In this document: positions 13,192-24,740 of the stretch, piece by piece
How the letters are laid out: every line of letters begins with the position of its first letter
Position numbering within the stretch: position 1 is the stretch's first letter
DNA from: Canna indica
Lineage: Eukaryota; Streptophyta; Magnoliopsida; Zingiberales; Cannaceae
NCBI GenBank assembly: GCA_034359265.1
Contig: CP136891.1
Location: 90,194,501-90,258,500 of the forward strand
Direction of reading: 5' to 3'
Length of the DNA stretch: 64,000 nt
Notes under the pieces: model-generated
The model's input: the letters and a program-made list of their open reading frames with translations, nothing else
Database searches by the model: none
Told to the model about the DNA's origin: nothing
Program-made: the position numbers and the translations under genes

Positions 13192-13405
13192 TGTTGACTG
13201 ATGGGTATTTGAGTTTCAGAGCTTTGAGCTTAGCCTCCACTTCGTCAAGAGATGATGGCGTTTTGGTTCTTCGACCTGAGGAAGATCTTTCCGGAGTCTC
13301 ATCTTTGGAATCTTGGAAATTCTCTTCTTCTTCTCCGTTTTCTTCTTCATACTCCTCTTCGTCTGAGTCCGAAATTCGATCCTCGCGACTGTGAGCACCA
13401 CCCAT

Positions 13406-13839
13406 TTTCACTGAAAGGAAACTGCAAATCTGGGAAATGGGATTCCTTTTTGGGGATCCAAGGAGAAAGGAAATGAGTTATACAAAGAGCGCCAATTTTC
13501 GAAATTTGAAATTGGGAGAGTTGCGGTTTTTGGGCTTTTTCACGTTCATTTATTAGGGTTTTGGAAAGGAAATGAAGTGGGTTATTCAACGGGCAATTTT
13601 TTCGGTTTACCGGCTCCTATCGGGTTGACCGTTAGTTACAAATAGGTGTGGACTCGGGTTGCAAAGAATCCGGGCCCATGCCATAACTTTGGGTCTTTTC
13701 AGTAGAGTTGCTAATTGCACTAAGAAAAATGCTTTGTACACCAACATAATATGTTTATTCATTCTCGTAAGTAGAGATATTTTGGTGTATAAAGCATTTT
13801 TGTTGGTGCACTTAGTATCTCTCTTTCAGCATAGCAAGA
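13406..13839. other. Intergenic: DEM/CYPRO4 promoter side and PPR 3' flank
   Basis: Upstream of the DEM/CYPRO4 ATG and downstream of the PPR stop. I see no gene, RNA or clear TATA box here. Confidence 0.4.
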
Positions 13840-15945
13840 TCATGAATTGTTATTCAACTCGATCAGGCTTCCTCCTAAATAGCCATCTCCTCCAGTGTCC
13901 TTCATCATTTGCCTTACTCTTGCTACATCATTCCACATTCCTTTTGAAGCATAAAGATTTGACATCAACACATAAAGGCCACCATTTCTGTGATCCAAGA
14001 GGTACAATTTCTTAGCTATATATTCCCCAAGTTTGACCTCTTGGTGGATGCAACAAGCATCTAGCACAGCTCCCCACATGGCAGAATCAGGGTCGAAATC
14101 CATATCCCTGATAAATGAAAATGCTTCCTCAAAGTAGCCAGTGCGACTAAGAAGTGCAACCATGCTAGTATAGTGTTGAAGACTCAGTGCTATACCGAAT
14201 TCTTCTGTCATACTCTGGAAGTACCTTCTTCCTTCATCAACACTACCAGCATGGATACAAGCAGCCAAAACTCCCAAGAATGTGATTTTATCAGGTTTTA
14301 GCCCTTGTTCTCGCAATTTAGCATAATGAGTAAGCGCTTTATTTTCAAATCCACACACAGTATAGCCTATAATCATCGTGTTCCATGTTTCCAAACATGG
14401 TTCTTTGATGCTCTTGAACACTCTTTCTGCTAGCTCAATGCTGCCACACTTGATATACATGTCTATAAGAGCAGTACCAATAAAATTATCCACCTCCAGG
14501 TTATTCCTGAAGACAAAACTGTGAAGCTTCTTACCAAATTGCAAATAACCCAATTGTGAACATCCAGAAAGTAAACTAGCAATGGTTATGGCATCAGGAT
14601 CATGTCCAAACATATTCATTTGACAAAATAACTCCAAGGCATCACCTGCTCTTCCAACCTGCACACAAGCAGATATTATTGAATTCCAACTGCTTAATGT
14701 TTTTTCTTGCATCTCAGAGAACAAAGCAAATACAGCTTCTACGTCATTAAACTTGGAATACATACTTATTAGCTCACTCGCAACTAAACAATGTATGCAC
14801 AGACCAGTCTTTATTCCGAAACCATGAAAAGCAAGCCCAACATCAATGTAAGCAGGATCTTTAACCCCATGGAGAATGCTATGCATTGCAATTGCATCCA
14901 ACTCCATATCTAATTGTCGACAGTGAGCAAAACATGCTACCACCATGTCCACGTTCCCTTTCTCAGCATAGCTTGAGATAATAGCAGTCAAGGAAACCAA
15001 ATTTTCTTGAGGCAATGACTTATGAAGCAATTCAGCTGATTCACTATCTCCACACCTTGCATATACACACACCAAAGAATTAATTACAAAAGCATCATTG
15101 ACAATACCAGTTTTAATAGCAAAACAATGAATTATCTCATGATCAGCATTAGCTGATATAAGATTCAAAACTGTTACTGAATCTGCTTCCACAGCTTGTT
15201 CTCTCATTTTCTTGAACATAACCATCGCTTCATTAAACAAACCATTCTGTCCACAAGCACCAATCATAGTATTCCAAGAAACAACACCTTTATCTACCAT
15301 TTCTTCAAACAAAATTTCCGCCCCTTCCAAATCCCCACATTTTGCATACATAGAAGTAAACACATTTTTCACCTTAGAATCCCTATCTAACCCAGCTTTA
15401 ACTCCAAATCCATGAAGAGATTTCCCTTGGAACACTAACTCAAGCCTCCCACAAGATGGAACCAAACCAACCAATGTTGCCGCTTCAGGCCTAAACCCCT
15501 GTCTAACCATTTCGACGAAAAGATTAAATGCGAAAAAATCATACCCATTTTTTGAGTATCCAGAAATCAAGGCACTCCAAGCAATAATATCTCTTTCAGG
15601 CATATCTTCAAGCAAAAAGCGAGCATTTTTAATGCAACCCAAGCTCAAATATAAGTTGTGAAATGCAGTTTTGATGTAAACAAGTTGAATAATCCCGGAC
15701 TTGAGTAAATGGGTATGTATTTGTTTGGCTTCTAGTTTGGGTCTTAGTGAATATGAAGCAGAGGAAGAGGAAGAGGAAGCTGAGGAGGCTTTGAAGAGGA
15801 GAGAGAAAGTGAGATCAGATGGCTTTAGGCTGGATTGTAGTAATTGGCGTAAAATAAGTAAAGGAGATTTCAAGGTTTTGGTTTCAAGCTTTGATTTTAG
15901 TAAAGAATGGAAGAAATAGAGACCAACTGAATTACCAAAGCTCAT
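13840..15945 (-). CDS. PPR protein, PLS class with E-type C-terminus (like Arabidopsis At2g04860)
   Basis: This is a single intronless frame of 701 aa, normal for plant PPR genes. After a poorly conserved N-terminus with a Ser run come repeated 31-36-residue helical hairpins with PLS hallmarks: FTSMYAKCGDLEGAE, VSWNTMIGACGQNGLFNEA, SSWNSIISACVQVGRAGDA, ALIDMYIKCGSIELAE, ETWNTMIIGYTVCGFENKA. The end, VLMSNLYASKGMWNDVARVRQ, is an E domain, with no DYW deaminase domain after it. Such proteins bind single organellar transcripts base by base and usually guide C-to-U editing or processing in plastids or mitochondria. The N-terminus could be an organelle targeting peptide, but its destination cannot be read with confidence. 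The frame looks intact. Confidence 0.9.
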   Translation of the reverse strand: MSFGNSVGLYFFHSLLKSKLETKTLKSPLLILRQLLQSSLKPSDLTFSLLFKASSASSSSSSASYSLRPKLEAKQIHTHLLKSGIIQLVYIKTAFHNLYLSLGCIKNARFLLEDMPERDIIAWSALISGYSKNGYDFFAFNLFVEMVRQGFRPEAATLVGLVPSCGRLELVFQGKSLHGFGVKAGLDRDSKVKNVFTSMYAKCGDLEGAEILFEEMVDKGVVSWNTMIGACGQNGLFNEAMVMFKKMREQAVEADSVTVLNLISANADHEIIHCFAIKTGIVNDAFVINSLVCVYARCGDSESAELLHKSLPQENLVSLTAIISSYAEKGNVDMVVACFAHCRQLDMELDAIAMHSILHGVKDPAYIDVGLAFHGFGIKTGLCIHCLVASELISMYSKFNDVEAVFALFSEMQEKTLSSWNSIISACVQVGRAGDALELFCQMNMFGHDPDAITIASLLSGCSQLGYLQFGKKLHSFVFRNNLEVDNFIGTALIDMYIKCGSIELAERVFKSIKEPCLETWNTMIIGYTVCGFENKALTHYAKLREQGLKPDKITFLGVLAACIHAGSVDEGRRYFQSMTEEFGIALSLQHYTSMVALLSRTGYFEEAFSFIRDMDFDPDSAMWGAVLDACCIHQEVKLGEYIAKKLYLLDHRNGGLYVLMSNLYASKGMWNDVARVRQMMKDTGGDGYLGGSLIELNNNS

Positions 15946-16033
15946 GCTCTAGCCCTTTCCGAGAGTTTTGGCGCGTCTCTTTTTCCAGAATTCGAAAGTA
16001 AACAAATACTCCTGGAATTCGTTAAAAGGGAAC

Positions 16034-16047
16034 AAACGACGTCGTTT
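16034..16047. promoter_or_regulatory. Perfect palindrome with GACGTC core upstream of the PPR gene
   Basis: AAACGACGTCGTTT is a perfect 14-bp palindrome about 90 bp upstream of the PPR ATG. An ACGT core is typical of bZIP-type binding sites, and the position fits a core promoter element; function is inferred. The rest of 15946-16445 is AT-rich and shows no gene. Confidence 0.35.
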
Positions 16048-16445
16048 AAATATTCAATTAATCAGTTTTCTATTTTTGGAGGTTGATCGATGAAAGGATT
16101 GCAACCTAAGTTTACTACTTAACCAATATTTCGAGTTCAGGTATGGTAAATAAAAAAATACATGTGGGAGGGATTCTATTTTGATAAGTTTTGATTCGAT
16201 TCGATTTGAATATGAAATTTTATTAAAAAAATAAAAACATTTCTCAAATTTAATTATTTATTGACTTTGTTGAGCTGCAAATTTCCTGCATATTAAATAC
16301 AAGGCAAAGATCATGAGATAACTTAAAGTGGTACTAGACATTATTTTTCCCCACTTATTATTCGGACAGAACTCTGGAAATTTAGCTAACAATAGTCTTA
16401 AGAGTATATTTGGGACACTTGTGCATTTGAACATATATTTCTATG

Positions 16446-18033
16446 TCACTTCATTGTCCATACGGCATAGTCTTTGCCTGAGGCAGCAAGTTGGTAGTTG
16501 GAAGGTACAAGGTTTCCAAGATCCAACTTTGGCCCAATCTTCATAATGATTTTCTGATCAATTTTAGCAACATAGAGATCAGAATCAGAGGCCAGAATAT
16601 TAACTATGCTTGTCTCACTAATTCCATTCTTGCTCCTTATTGCTGCCAATTTAGTAATCTCATCCTTCAAGCCCCAATCCACAAAGTGATCATAAAACTA
16701 AAAAAAACAAAAACAGAACATTTTTAAGTTTTGATTAGGCACATAAACATGATTAATGTATTCATTAAAAAGAGAATTAATTAAGTGAATTAGGATGCCA
16801 GAAATTTACTATTGATGGGGTGCCAGGATGGGTGAGAATATAAGCATATCCCTGCATAACTTTATCAGATGGGAAAGGCCAGAGCCTTTGAGTAGATCCT
16901 GTATCATGATTATCAATGAAAGTAACAGCATTTTGAGGCAAAACTCCAATCATTCCTGGTGGCTTTCCATTTGAATCCTTCAACCTCCATAGCTCACCTT
17001 GTACTGCAGCATTGAGAACTCCTTTTGTAGTGAAATCAAATGCTTTGACAACCCCACCAGCTTCTTGAACCCAATCTTTCAGAGCTCCGCGATGTGAATC
17101 TTGGTTCTGCCCCAGGGAAAAATCATCCCACTTCTCCCCAACTGCAAAATCTGGTGAAGTTCTTTGCATGTAGATTTTGGTAATCCTTGGTGCATAGCCT
17201 CTTACAAAATCAAATCTCCATCCATCGAAACCGATTTCGGTCTTTAACCAGTTCATCCAATCAGATAACTCAGTTTGAACCTTGGGATTGAGATGGTCAA
17301 TGTCAGGAGCAGGTTGATAATCAAGTCCAGTGTCAGGATTGCCTGTGCCATCCGAGTACTCCTTGTCATTGCCACAAATGAAGGAAGGACCCCAATCTAA
17401 ACGATCATCTGTAGTTCCACCTTCAAAAATGCAATATATTCCTCTTCCATCTTTCCTCTCAGCAGTTCTATGGTTTATTACTATATCAGCTAAACATTTG
17501 ATTCCCTTTTGATGGAAAGCTGCAATTAGCGACTTCAATTCAGCCTGTGATCCATACTTTGATGCATCAAGATCGTATAGTCTCCCTGGCAGATACCCTG
17601 GATTTTAAAGTGACAACAAATACAAAGAAATGGTTGTTAGTTGCTTCTGAGAAAGCAAACTGAAAGTAAAACTCAATGGCTTAATAGACAATTGAAACAT
17701 GAAATACCTTGAGGTCCAACTGACTCGGAAGGTGGAGGAAGCCAGACATGGGTAACTCCAGCATTAGCAATATCAGGGATTGAGTTCTTGAGAGTGTTAT
17801 ACCATCCACCAGCCTTGTTACATGACTCCCAGTTGAACCCCTAACATGTCATCAAATTTTTGAACAACAAATTAGCCTTAGAGTTCCACAAAATATATGA
17901 ACATGCATTTGTTTTGAATTTCTATAGAGGGAACAAGGGTATATACCTGAAATAGTAAGCTTGAAGAAATTAAATTCGGAAAGATGCAGAGCAAAAGAGA
18001 AAGGAAGCAAAGTGAAGTAAGAGAACTCATCAT
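16446..18033 (-). CDS. Alpha-amylase (secreted, GH13), copy 1
   Basis: Four exons at 17947-18033, 17708-17840, 16810-17597 and 16446-16697 total 1,260 nt (419 aa). Exon 1 encodes the signal peptide [15 protein letters not shown]... and ends LLFQ. Exon 2 starts GFNWES and ends VGPQ. Exon 3 holds the (beta/alpha)8 barrel with GH13 regions [17 protein letters not shown] (nucleophile Asp), VGEKWD (acid/base Glu) and FIDNHDTGS. Exon 4 starts FYDHF, contains [11 protein letters not shown] in the C-terminal beta domain, and stops after DYAVWTMK. The enzyme hydrolyses internal alpha-1,4 bonds of starch and is secreted through the ER, as in germinating seeds or stressed leaves. All catalytic motifs are present and the length is usual for plant AMY1-type enzymes. 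Confidence 0.95.
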
Positions 18034-18093
18034 TAGTGTGTGTGTATATATATATATATAAGCCTTTTGTGATGAGCTTGGTTATGCTGCTGG

Positions 18094-18103
18094 CTATATA
18101 TAG
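18094..18103 (-). promoter_or_regulatory. TATA box of alpha-amylase copy 1
   Basis: CTATATATAG lies about 61 bp upstream of the first ATG. A TA dinucleotide run at 18046-18060 would then fall in the short 5' UTR. A TATCCA word (minus strand, 18442-18447), as in sugar-responsive amylase promoters, lies about 400 bp upstream and is weak support only. Confidence 0.5.
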
Positions 18104-18110
18104 GCATCAA

Positions 18111-19490
18111 TATTGCCTGTTTCAGGATTCACATACAATGTGAATACTGAGAAATCTGAGAAACTCTTGAAAACAAAAAATCAGCAAAAACAATACAAGA
18201 AATATCTATCCAAAAGAAAAAAAAAAATCTCAATAAATATATATGTTCTGATGAATAATTCACATCTGTTTGCTATATATATCCGTCTTGATTCAAAATG
18301 ATTATCTATATTGAATTATTATCATGGGTCTTATCCTTTTATTAGGTTCCTGGCTGGACATCAACAGATTCAAAGATGTAGAACTTCGGCTGAGAATAAT
18401 GAGGGGAAGTGTTTACACTAAAACACTTGAATCAAATTTTGTGGATATATACTGAAAATAGAGGTATATTCTAGAGCATGGAAAGTGACTTCATCAGTCA
18501 TCAGGGTGGCAATTACTAAGAAAATTTCCTTTTAGAACCCAAAAGGAAAATTTCCATCCTTTCCCACGAAAGTAGAGGGAAAAGTGGACAATGAGAATGA
18601 GGTCCCCTCAAATGGAATTTGAAAATGATAGAACCTCTCTTTTCGCACGGAAAACAAATTCTTATGATATTCATGAGTAAGAATGTAGAATTCGTTTTCC
18701 CTTATTTTGTATTTTACTTTCATTTTGGTAATATTAATATTTCTAGGAGATAAGATGTAATTGCGGCCAACCTTCTTTCATACACACAAAAAAATGAGTA
18801 AATAAAAAGAATAGTACTTCAATGCCCTTCAAAAGAAAAAAATAAGTACTTCAAAGCAATATTGTAACAATAAAATATTTGAACCATAATGTAATTGAAG
18901 GTTATTGATTTTGTTAGAACTTTTAATTTTAGTGATCAAGTTCAAACCGACAGATTCAAATATTTAAAAAAGAAAACACAAAGGCTACTGTTTTTTGGCT
19001 GAGCAACAAAATTCTTTAATTTGTATCTTATTATGGTAAGTTTTGATCAAAGAAAAGGAAATTGCATCATCTTTGCTATCATTGAGCAGCTTTTCATAAT
19101 GTTTGGCCTTGCAATGTTTATGTTTCATGCTTATCATTTCAAGCTTTTTTTTTTGGGTCCAGATCATGTCAAGCTGTTTAGGAGGATGAAGAAATTAACC
19201 GTGAATTGAATTGTAAAGATGATAATTCAGAATTCACCTTTATATTGATTAATTTTCATAATAATTGCTTCAATTTCTAGATAATGAGGCCAATTTACCG
19301 TGTTCAGGTTCAGCATCATAGCTTGTCTCTTGGTTTTAGACCAAACTTATTAGATTTCCGTCAACCAAGCAGAATTTTGCTTGAAATTTAAAACAGGAGG
19401 CAACCAGGGCTTATCAAAATAGTTGTAAAAGATACAGCAAAGACGACTCTTTGGACATCACTTAAATGGTAATTCCAGATTACCAATCTG
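18111..19490. other. Intergenic between the two amylase genes
   Basis: AT-rich sequence with short spurious frames only. It includes the distal promoter of amylase copy 1 and the 3' flank of copy 2. No RNA gene or mobile element recognised. Confidence 0.5.
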
Positions 19491-22400
19491 TTACTTTTTC
19501 TCCCATACGGCATAGTTGTTCCCCGAGGTAGCTACCTGGTAGTTGGGAGGAACAAGGTTCCCAAGATCCATCTTTGGCCCAATTTTCATAATGATTTTAT
19601 CATCAATAGATGCCATATAAAGGTCAGAATCAGAAGCCAGAATGTTAACTGTGCTCGTGGGACTAATCCCATTCCTATTTCTGATCGCCACAAGTTTACT
19701 AATCTCGTCTTTCAAACCAAAATCGAAGAAATGATCATAGAACTGCATAAGAAGAAGCAAAACTTTCCATTAGGTAGAGAATTTAGCAACCTGTACCATT
19801 AACTAAGTATATTTGGATAGTTAAAGGTTATGAAGGAAGTAAACTTACTATGGAGGGGATGCCAGGATGGGTGAGGATATAAGCATATCCCTGCATTACT
19901 TTATCAGATGGGAATGGCCACAGATTTTGGGTGGATCCAGTGTCATGATTGTCGATGAAAGTAACAGCATTTTGAGGTAAAAGTCCAGTCAGTCCAGGAG
20001 GTTTTCCATTGGAGTCCTTCAACCGCCATAACTCTCCTTGCACTGCAGCATTTAGAACACCTTTTGTGGTGAAATCAAATGCTGTAACAACCCCACCAGC
20101 AGCTTCAACCCAATCTTTGAGTGCACCGCGATGCGAATCTTCTTGTCCAAGAGAGAAATCATCCCATTTCTCCCCAACAGCAAAATCTGGTGAAGTTTGA
20201 TCCATGTAGATTTTGGTAATGCTTGGGGCATACCCTCTTACAAAATCGAAACGCCATCCTCCATCAAATCCGATTTCAGTCTTTAACCAATTCATCCAAT
20301 CTGATAACTCCTTTTGTACCCTTGGATTGAGATGATCAATGTCAGGGGCCGGCTCATAGGGTAATCCGGTGTCAGGATTCCCAGTGCCATCAGAATAGGC
20401 AGTATCATCTTTGCAAATGAAAGAAGGTCCCCAGTCTAGACGATCATCCGGAGTTCCACCTTCAAAAATGCAATATATACCTCTTGCATCTTGCCTCTCA
20501 GCAGTTCTGTGGTTTATTACTATGTCAGCCACACACTTGACACCCTTTTGATGAAAAGCATCAATCAATGACTTTAATTCAGCCTGAGACCCATACTTTG
20601 ATGCATCAAGATCATATAGCCTACCTGGCAAGTATCCTGAACAAAAGATGGAGGTCAATAGAATCCGAACATAATGCATATAGTCAAAAGATTACTAGGA
20701 CAGGACATAATAAACAATTGATCCATTGGGGGATTAATCAAAAAATTGATGTTATCATTCAAATAACTTGGCATATCTATGATCAAATGAAGAATAGAAT
20801 TGAAAAGTGTACCCTGGGGGCCGACAGACTGCGAAGGTGGTGGGAGCCAAACATGAGTAACATCAGCATTAGCAATATCAGAAACTGAGTTCTGCAGAAA
20901 GTTGTACCATCCACCTGCCTTGTTGCTTGATTCCCAGTTGAAACCCTGAAAACAACACCAAATCCTCAAACATAAAAAAAAATACTCCATGTTTTAACCA
21001 AAACTGTCACGCCCCGACCCGGGCCCGCCCTCGGCGACCCCGACCCGAAACGTGACGGCGACCCGAACACCGCGCAACGGAATGAAAAGCCACAAATCAA
21101 CATAAAAATCAATAACTACAATTCATAAGTCCGATCAAATATAATATTTAACCAAATATAAAAATTGATCTACAAATTATAGCTCCAAAATAATAATATC
21201 AAAGCCGAGCTATAAGACGATAAAATAAACCAAAATACAAATCAGTCGCCATTAGAGCTCCACATCTACGACTGACTACTAGCCGTCTAAGAACTATCTA
21301 CACCTCGATCTACAAATCGACTGCTCACCCCTGCAAGTCTGAAGCAAAAACAACGGAGATCAGCGAATGCTGAGTAGGAGAATCACAATATGATCAACAA
21401 ATATCAAGTGTCAACTCAACCATGCATAACAACATGGCCTAAGATGCAGTCAAAGGAGATGAACACAACAAATACACCTCACCTACTCCTAAACAACATC
21501 AACATAATCATCGAGCGTGTGGACCATTGGATAAAAACCCCGCACTCTACCACCTGCAGAGTGGCATCAACCGTCCGCTCCAACGGTGATACGACTACCC
21601 CCACCAAGCAGGTAGCCCGTCAGATGCCGCGTCCGACATCATCGCACCCGAAGGTGCCCAACATGCGACTAGTCAATATCATATATACCCTCTCCCATGC
21701 CTGGTGGGTATCACACCGAAATGGTCTTGGACCAAAGTCCTCTCCAAGGCCGTAGCCTCCAGATCGACATCAACCATGCAACTCGACTCCAAGAGTGCAA
21801 CAAGGTATATCACCATGATCAACAATACAATAACTCCAAGTGATAACAACATGAACAACATGATAATAACCAAACATCATCATGATCAACAATATAATAA
21901 TTCCAAGTGATTATGACATGATCAACAGGATAATAACATGCTCAACAAATAAACAACATCAATAAGCAACAATAAAATGCAACACATGCAATTTCTCTAC
22001 ATGGCATGTCCAACAATAATGTGCAACAAGAGTTCAATAAATTTCAGGAGGCAAAGTAAATAATGGAAGCAAAGGTATTTCCGTAATTTATCTCCGACGA
22101 CAAATCAACAACAGACTTGCAAGCTAAACTCATGCTCAACCCACTCTCCAAACACCCATGATCAACCAATTCTCCAAACTACAATTATTTCACACCGATC
22201 AATCAACTAGATTCACATACTAATAATTTACTATTATTTAAACACCTCGACAACCTCAACCACTAACCAACTGAAAGAACAACCTAACAATGCTTTCTCA
22301 GAAAACTAACCTCACCATCACGTTCAGCACGCGAAAACGATCAAGATTCCTATTCACCTCAACTTCAACAAACAACTCGGAGCCTACCAACTAAATTAAT

Positions 22401-24062
22401 TTCAAATACAATTACCAATCACTTACTCAATAATAACAAAATATCTAAATCATATCAAACGATCTCTAATCTGAAATCCGACACCACCATCGTGTTCAGC
22501 ACACGAAAACGATCAAGATTCCTATTCACCTCAACTTCAACAGACAACTCGGGGCCTACCAACTAAATTAATTTCAAACACAATTTTCACCAACTTATTA
22601 AACACAGCAGAATATTGAAATAATATCAAAATCATACCAAACGATCTCCAATCTGAAATCTGACACCACCATCGCGTTCAGCACGCGAAAATGATTGAGA
22701 TTACTATTCAACTCAACTTCAACCGACAACTCGAGATCCACCAAATAATTTAATTTCAAATATAACTATATCATTCAATTACTAAACAATAGCAAAATAC
22801 TAAAATATATCAAAATCACACCAAATGATCTCCAATCTGAAATCCGACACCACCATCGCGTTCAGCACGCGAAAATCTACAATTTTGGTATTCACCTCGA
22901 CTCGATCCGACGACTCTACGATCAATTATAAAAATACCCCAATAATTTATAAATCAATCCAATTTCATACGATACAACTCTATTCTTTATACACTATTCA
23001 TATCCCTCCTCACCCGCTCGTCTCCCTCTCTCCCCTCACCCCTGCCCCTTTGCCCATGCGCCCGACGCCACCTCCTGCTCCGCTCGAACCCACGCCGACC
23101 GGCCATCCCGGCCGCCGGCGACCACCCCGGCGGCATGGCCGCCCTCTCCTCGACCTCCAACACCGACGGGACACACACTCTCTCTCTCTCACACACACAC
23201 TCGCGGACCCCCTCCTCTCTCCCTCTCAGCCGCCGCCTACGACCCACACGCCGGCCGGCCATCCCGGCCTCTCCCACGGCTCCCGGCACCGGCGGGATAT
23301 CCAATCACACACATACTCTTTCTCCCGATCTCCCTCTTCTCCTCCGATCACCCGCAAACCCATCTTCTCCTCTCGGCCAGCCGCTACCCGTCGCCGACCG
23401 GCGACTCCACAACCTGCGCCCTCTCCTCGACCCTCCGGCCCCACCCAGTCCTACGATCGACCGAGCGGCGGCCCGGATGGTCCGCACCAGCAGCACTCGA
23501 CTGCTCGGCGCCGCCTGCTGCCCGATCTACGCGTGGCAGCCCTCCGGCTGGCACACGTGGCCGCTGCCTGCGACTTCCGCACGTGATCAGTCCGCGCGAG
23601 GTACGGCGCAGCCACCTCTTCCTCTTCCCCTTGTCTTCGTCGTCCGATTCGTCGGAGATAATCAACGGAAATGAAGCAACAGAGAGATGAGATCTCCTAC
23701 CTCGATCCCGCGACTCCGGCGACGACGAGCTCCACCGGCAACACGCGCCGACTCCTCCGCGACCTCCTCCCTACGCGCGCAGGCACCCTCGATCTCTTCC
23801 TCCTCTTCTCTGCTTCTCTTCACACGTTTCCTCTTCTAAAACCCCTCAGCCTCACCTCTCCCTCACCTTTCCATCACCTTCACCTGCCATCGCCACTCCC
23901 CCTCAAAAATTTAATATATATTTTTTTTAATACGGGATATAACAAAAACAGAAGTATCAAACATCAAAAAGGGAAGAAGAGACATACCTGGAACAGTAAA
24001 GTTGGGGATGCAAAAGGGAAGACCAAGAGAAAGATAAAAATGAAGCAAAGAGAAGTGAACAT
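19491..24062 (-). CDS. Alpha-amylase (secreted, GH13), copy 2, with LTR element in intron 1
   Basis: Exons are 23988-24062, 20813-20945, 19849-20636 and 19491-19742, totalling 1,248 nt (415 aa) with the same phases as copy 1. Exon 1 encodes the signal peptide [17 protein letters not shown]... ending LLFQ. Exon 2 begins [15 protein letters not shown]. Exon 3 has DIVINHR, VGEKWD and FIDNHDTGS. Exon 4 ends DYAVWEKK-like (NNYAVWEKK). The catalytic Asp region reads [10 protein letters not shown], one Gly more than copy 1 and than plant amylases generally, right before the beta4 nucleophile motif; activity could be altered. Intron 1 is expanded to about 3 kb by LTR element 3. The pair with 16446-18033 is a head-to-tail gene duplication with conserved intron positions. 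Confidence 0.93.
21005..23944. mobile_element. LTR-type element 3 (2,940 bp) in amylase copy 2 intron 1
   Basis: Starts TGTCACGCCCCGACCC and ends GGGATATAACA, flanked by AAAAC at 21000-21004 and 23945-23949. It is closely similar to element 2 across the 5' block and the GC-rich 3' block. Its central tandem array has only about four units, which accounts for most of the 740-bp length difference. It contains no coding capacity beyond spurious GC-rich frames. Confidence 0.83.
22300..22890. repeat. Short tandem array of ~172-184-bp units in element 3
   Basis: TTCAGCAC(G/A)CGAAAA recurs at 22323, 22495, 22677 and 22861. These are the same units as in the eight-copy array of element 2. Confidence 0.8.
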
Positions 24063-24108
24063 TTTTTTATTTGTTTTGCCTTTGAGGGGAAGAAAGGCTT
24101 ATTCTGTC

Positions 24109-24118
24109 TTTTTATAGG
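24109..24118 (-). promoter_or_regulatory. TATA box of alpha-amylase copy 2
   Basis: CCTATAAAAAG on the minus strand lies about 50 bp upstream of the ATG at 24062, a plausible core promoter spacing for a short 5' UTR. Confidence 0.5.
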
Positions 24119-24440
24119 GAATCATCTGCTTGTTTCGGATGGATTTCGTTACGTTTGCGTGATTGGTGCTTCATGAATTTGGAAATTAATTACGTGTTGA
24201 AGGGGAGAATATGAATGAAACATTTTATTCCACAAATGCAAATAAATTTCTGATTATTACCATATCAATCAATTTATCCATAACTCATATTAGATTAAAC
24301 TTTTTCTCTAATATTCAATATTCACCCATTACTACTACTATCTTTTTTATAAAACCAAATCTTGATTAACCTTTTAATTAAAATGAAAAAAAAAAGAATA
24401 AAGATTTAAATTTTGTTCCCTTAGTTTATACCATAAAAAG

Positions 24441-24740
24441 ACTATCAACCTTATTGATGGAGTTTTAGTCGAGCTACCTTGCAATCGAGAAATTCAAGTT
24501 GTAGAAGTTCCAGATCTTTCGAGGCGAGAAGACCCTTTGAACATTACAGTAGGACCAATTACTAGACCTCGTGCTAAGAAGTTGAAGGATGCTTTGCATG
24601 GGTTAATTCAGGGTGTTCGGACCAAAGTTGAACAAAGCCAAAGTGTAATCCAAAACGGCGATGTTTCGTGGATAATAATTATTCGGACCGAATTTTGCAC
24701 TGAAAAAACTCAACCGAAGTTAAAAGTACCAGCCAAATAA
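24441..24740 (+). pseudogene. C-terminal tail of an LTR-retrotransposon polyprotein
   Basis: A frame open from about 24441 reads IQVVEVPDLSRREDPL and VGPITRPRAKKLKDALHGL before a stop at 24738-24740. The TRxRAKK...ALxGL tail is common at the ends of plant retrotransposon polyproteins. The body of the element is missing, and LTR-like sequence follows directly. Confidence 0.55.

Larger units (their letters stand above)
6041..13405 (-). pseudogene. DEM/CYPRO4 (Vid27-like) gene, interrupted in exon 1 by an LTR element
   Basis: The coding pieces are 13192-13405 (N-terminus MGGAHSRE with a possible myristoylation Gly, acidic stretch, then LKALKLKYPSVN), 8071-9511, and 6041-6322 (ends [10 protein letters not shown], stop). 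With one copy of the 5-bp target duplication removed these total 1,932 nt = 643 codons, the expected DEM/CYPRO4 size. This strongly supports the exon model. The middle exon holds the PH-like region and the Vid27-type WD-like C-terminal domain ([26 protein letters not shown]). DEM proteins are nuclear/cytosolic and needed for embryo and meristem organisation in tomato and Arabidopsis. A 3.7-kb LTR element sits between 9511 and 13192 inside the exon, with no splice sites at its borders, so the protein is probably lost. The 3' region also has a tandem duplication. A functional paralogue elsewhere is likely. Confidence 0.88.

Noticed and set aside
12299..13394. Long Pro/Ser/Arg-rich open frames (also 22825-23674 and 3688-4304)
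   Set aside because: They lie in the GC-rich ends of LTR elements on both strands at once. Composition explains them and no family is recognisable.
18046..18060. TA-repeat as TATA box of amylase copy 1
   Set aside because: It lies only about 15-30 bp from the ATG; CTATATATAG at 18094 is better placed.
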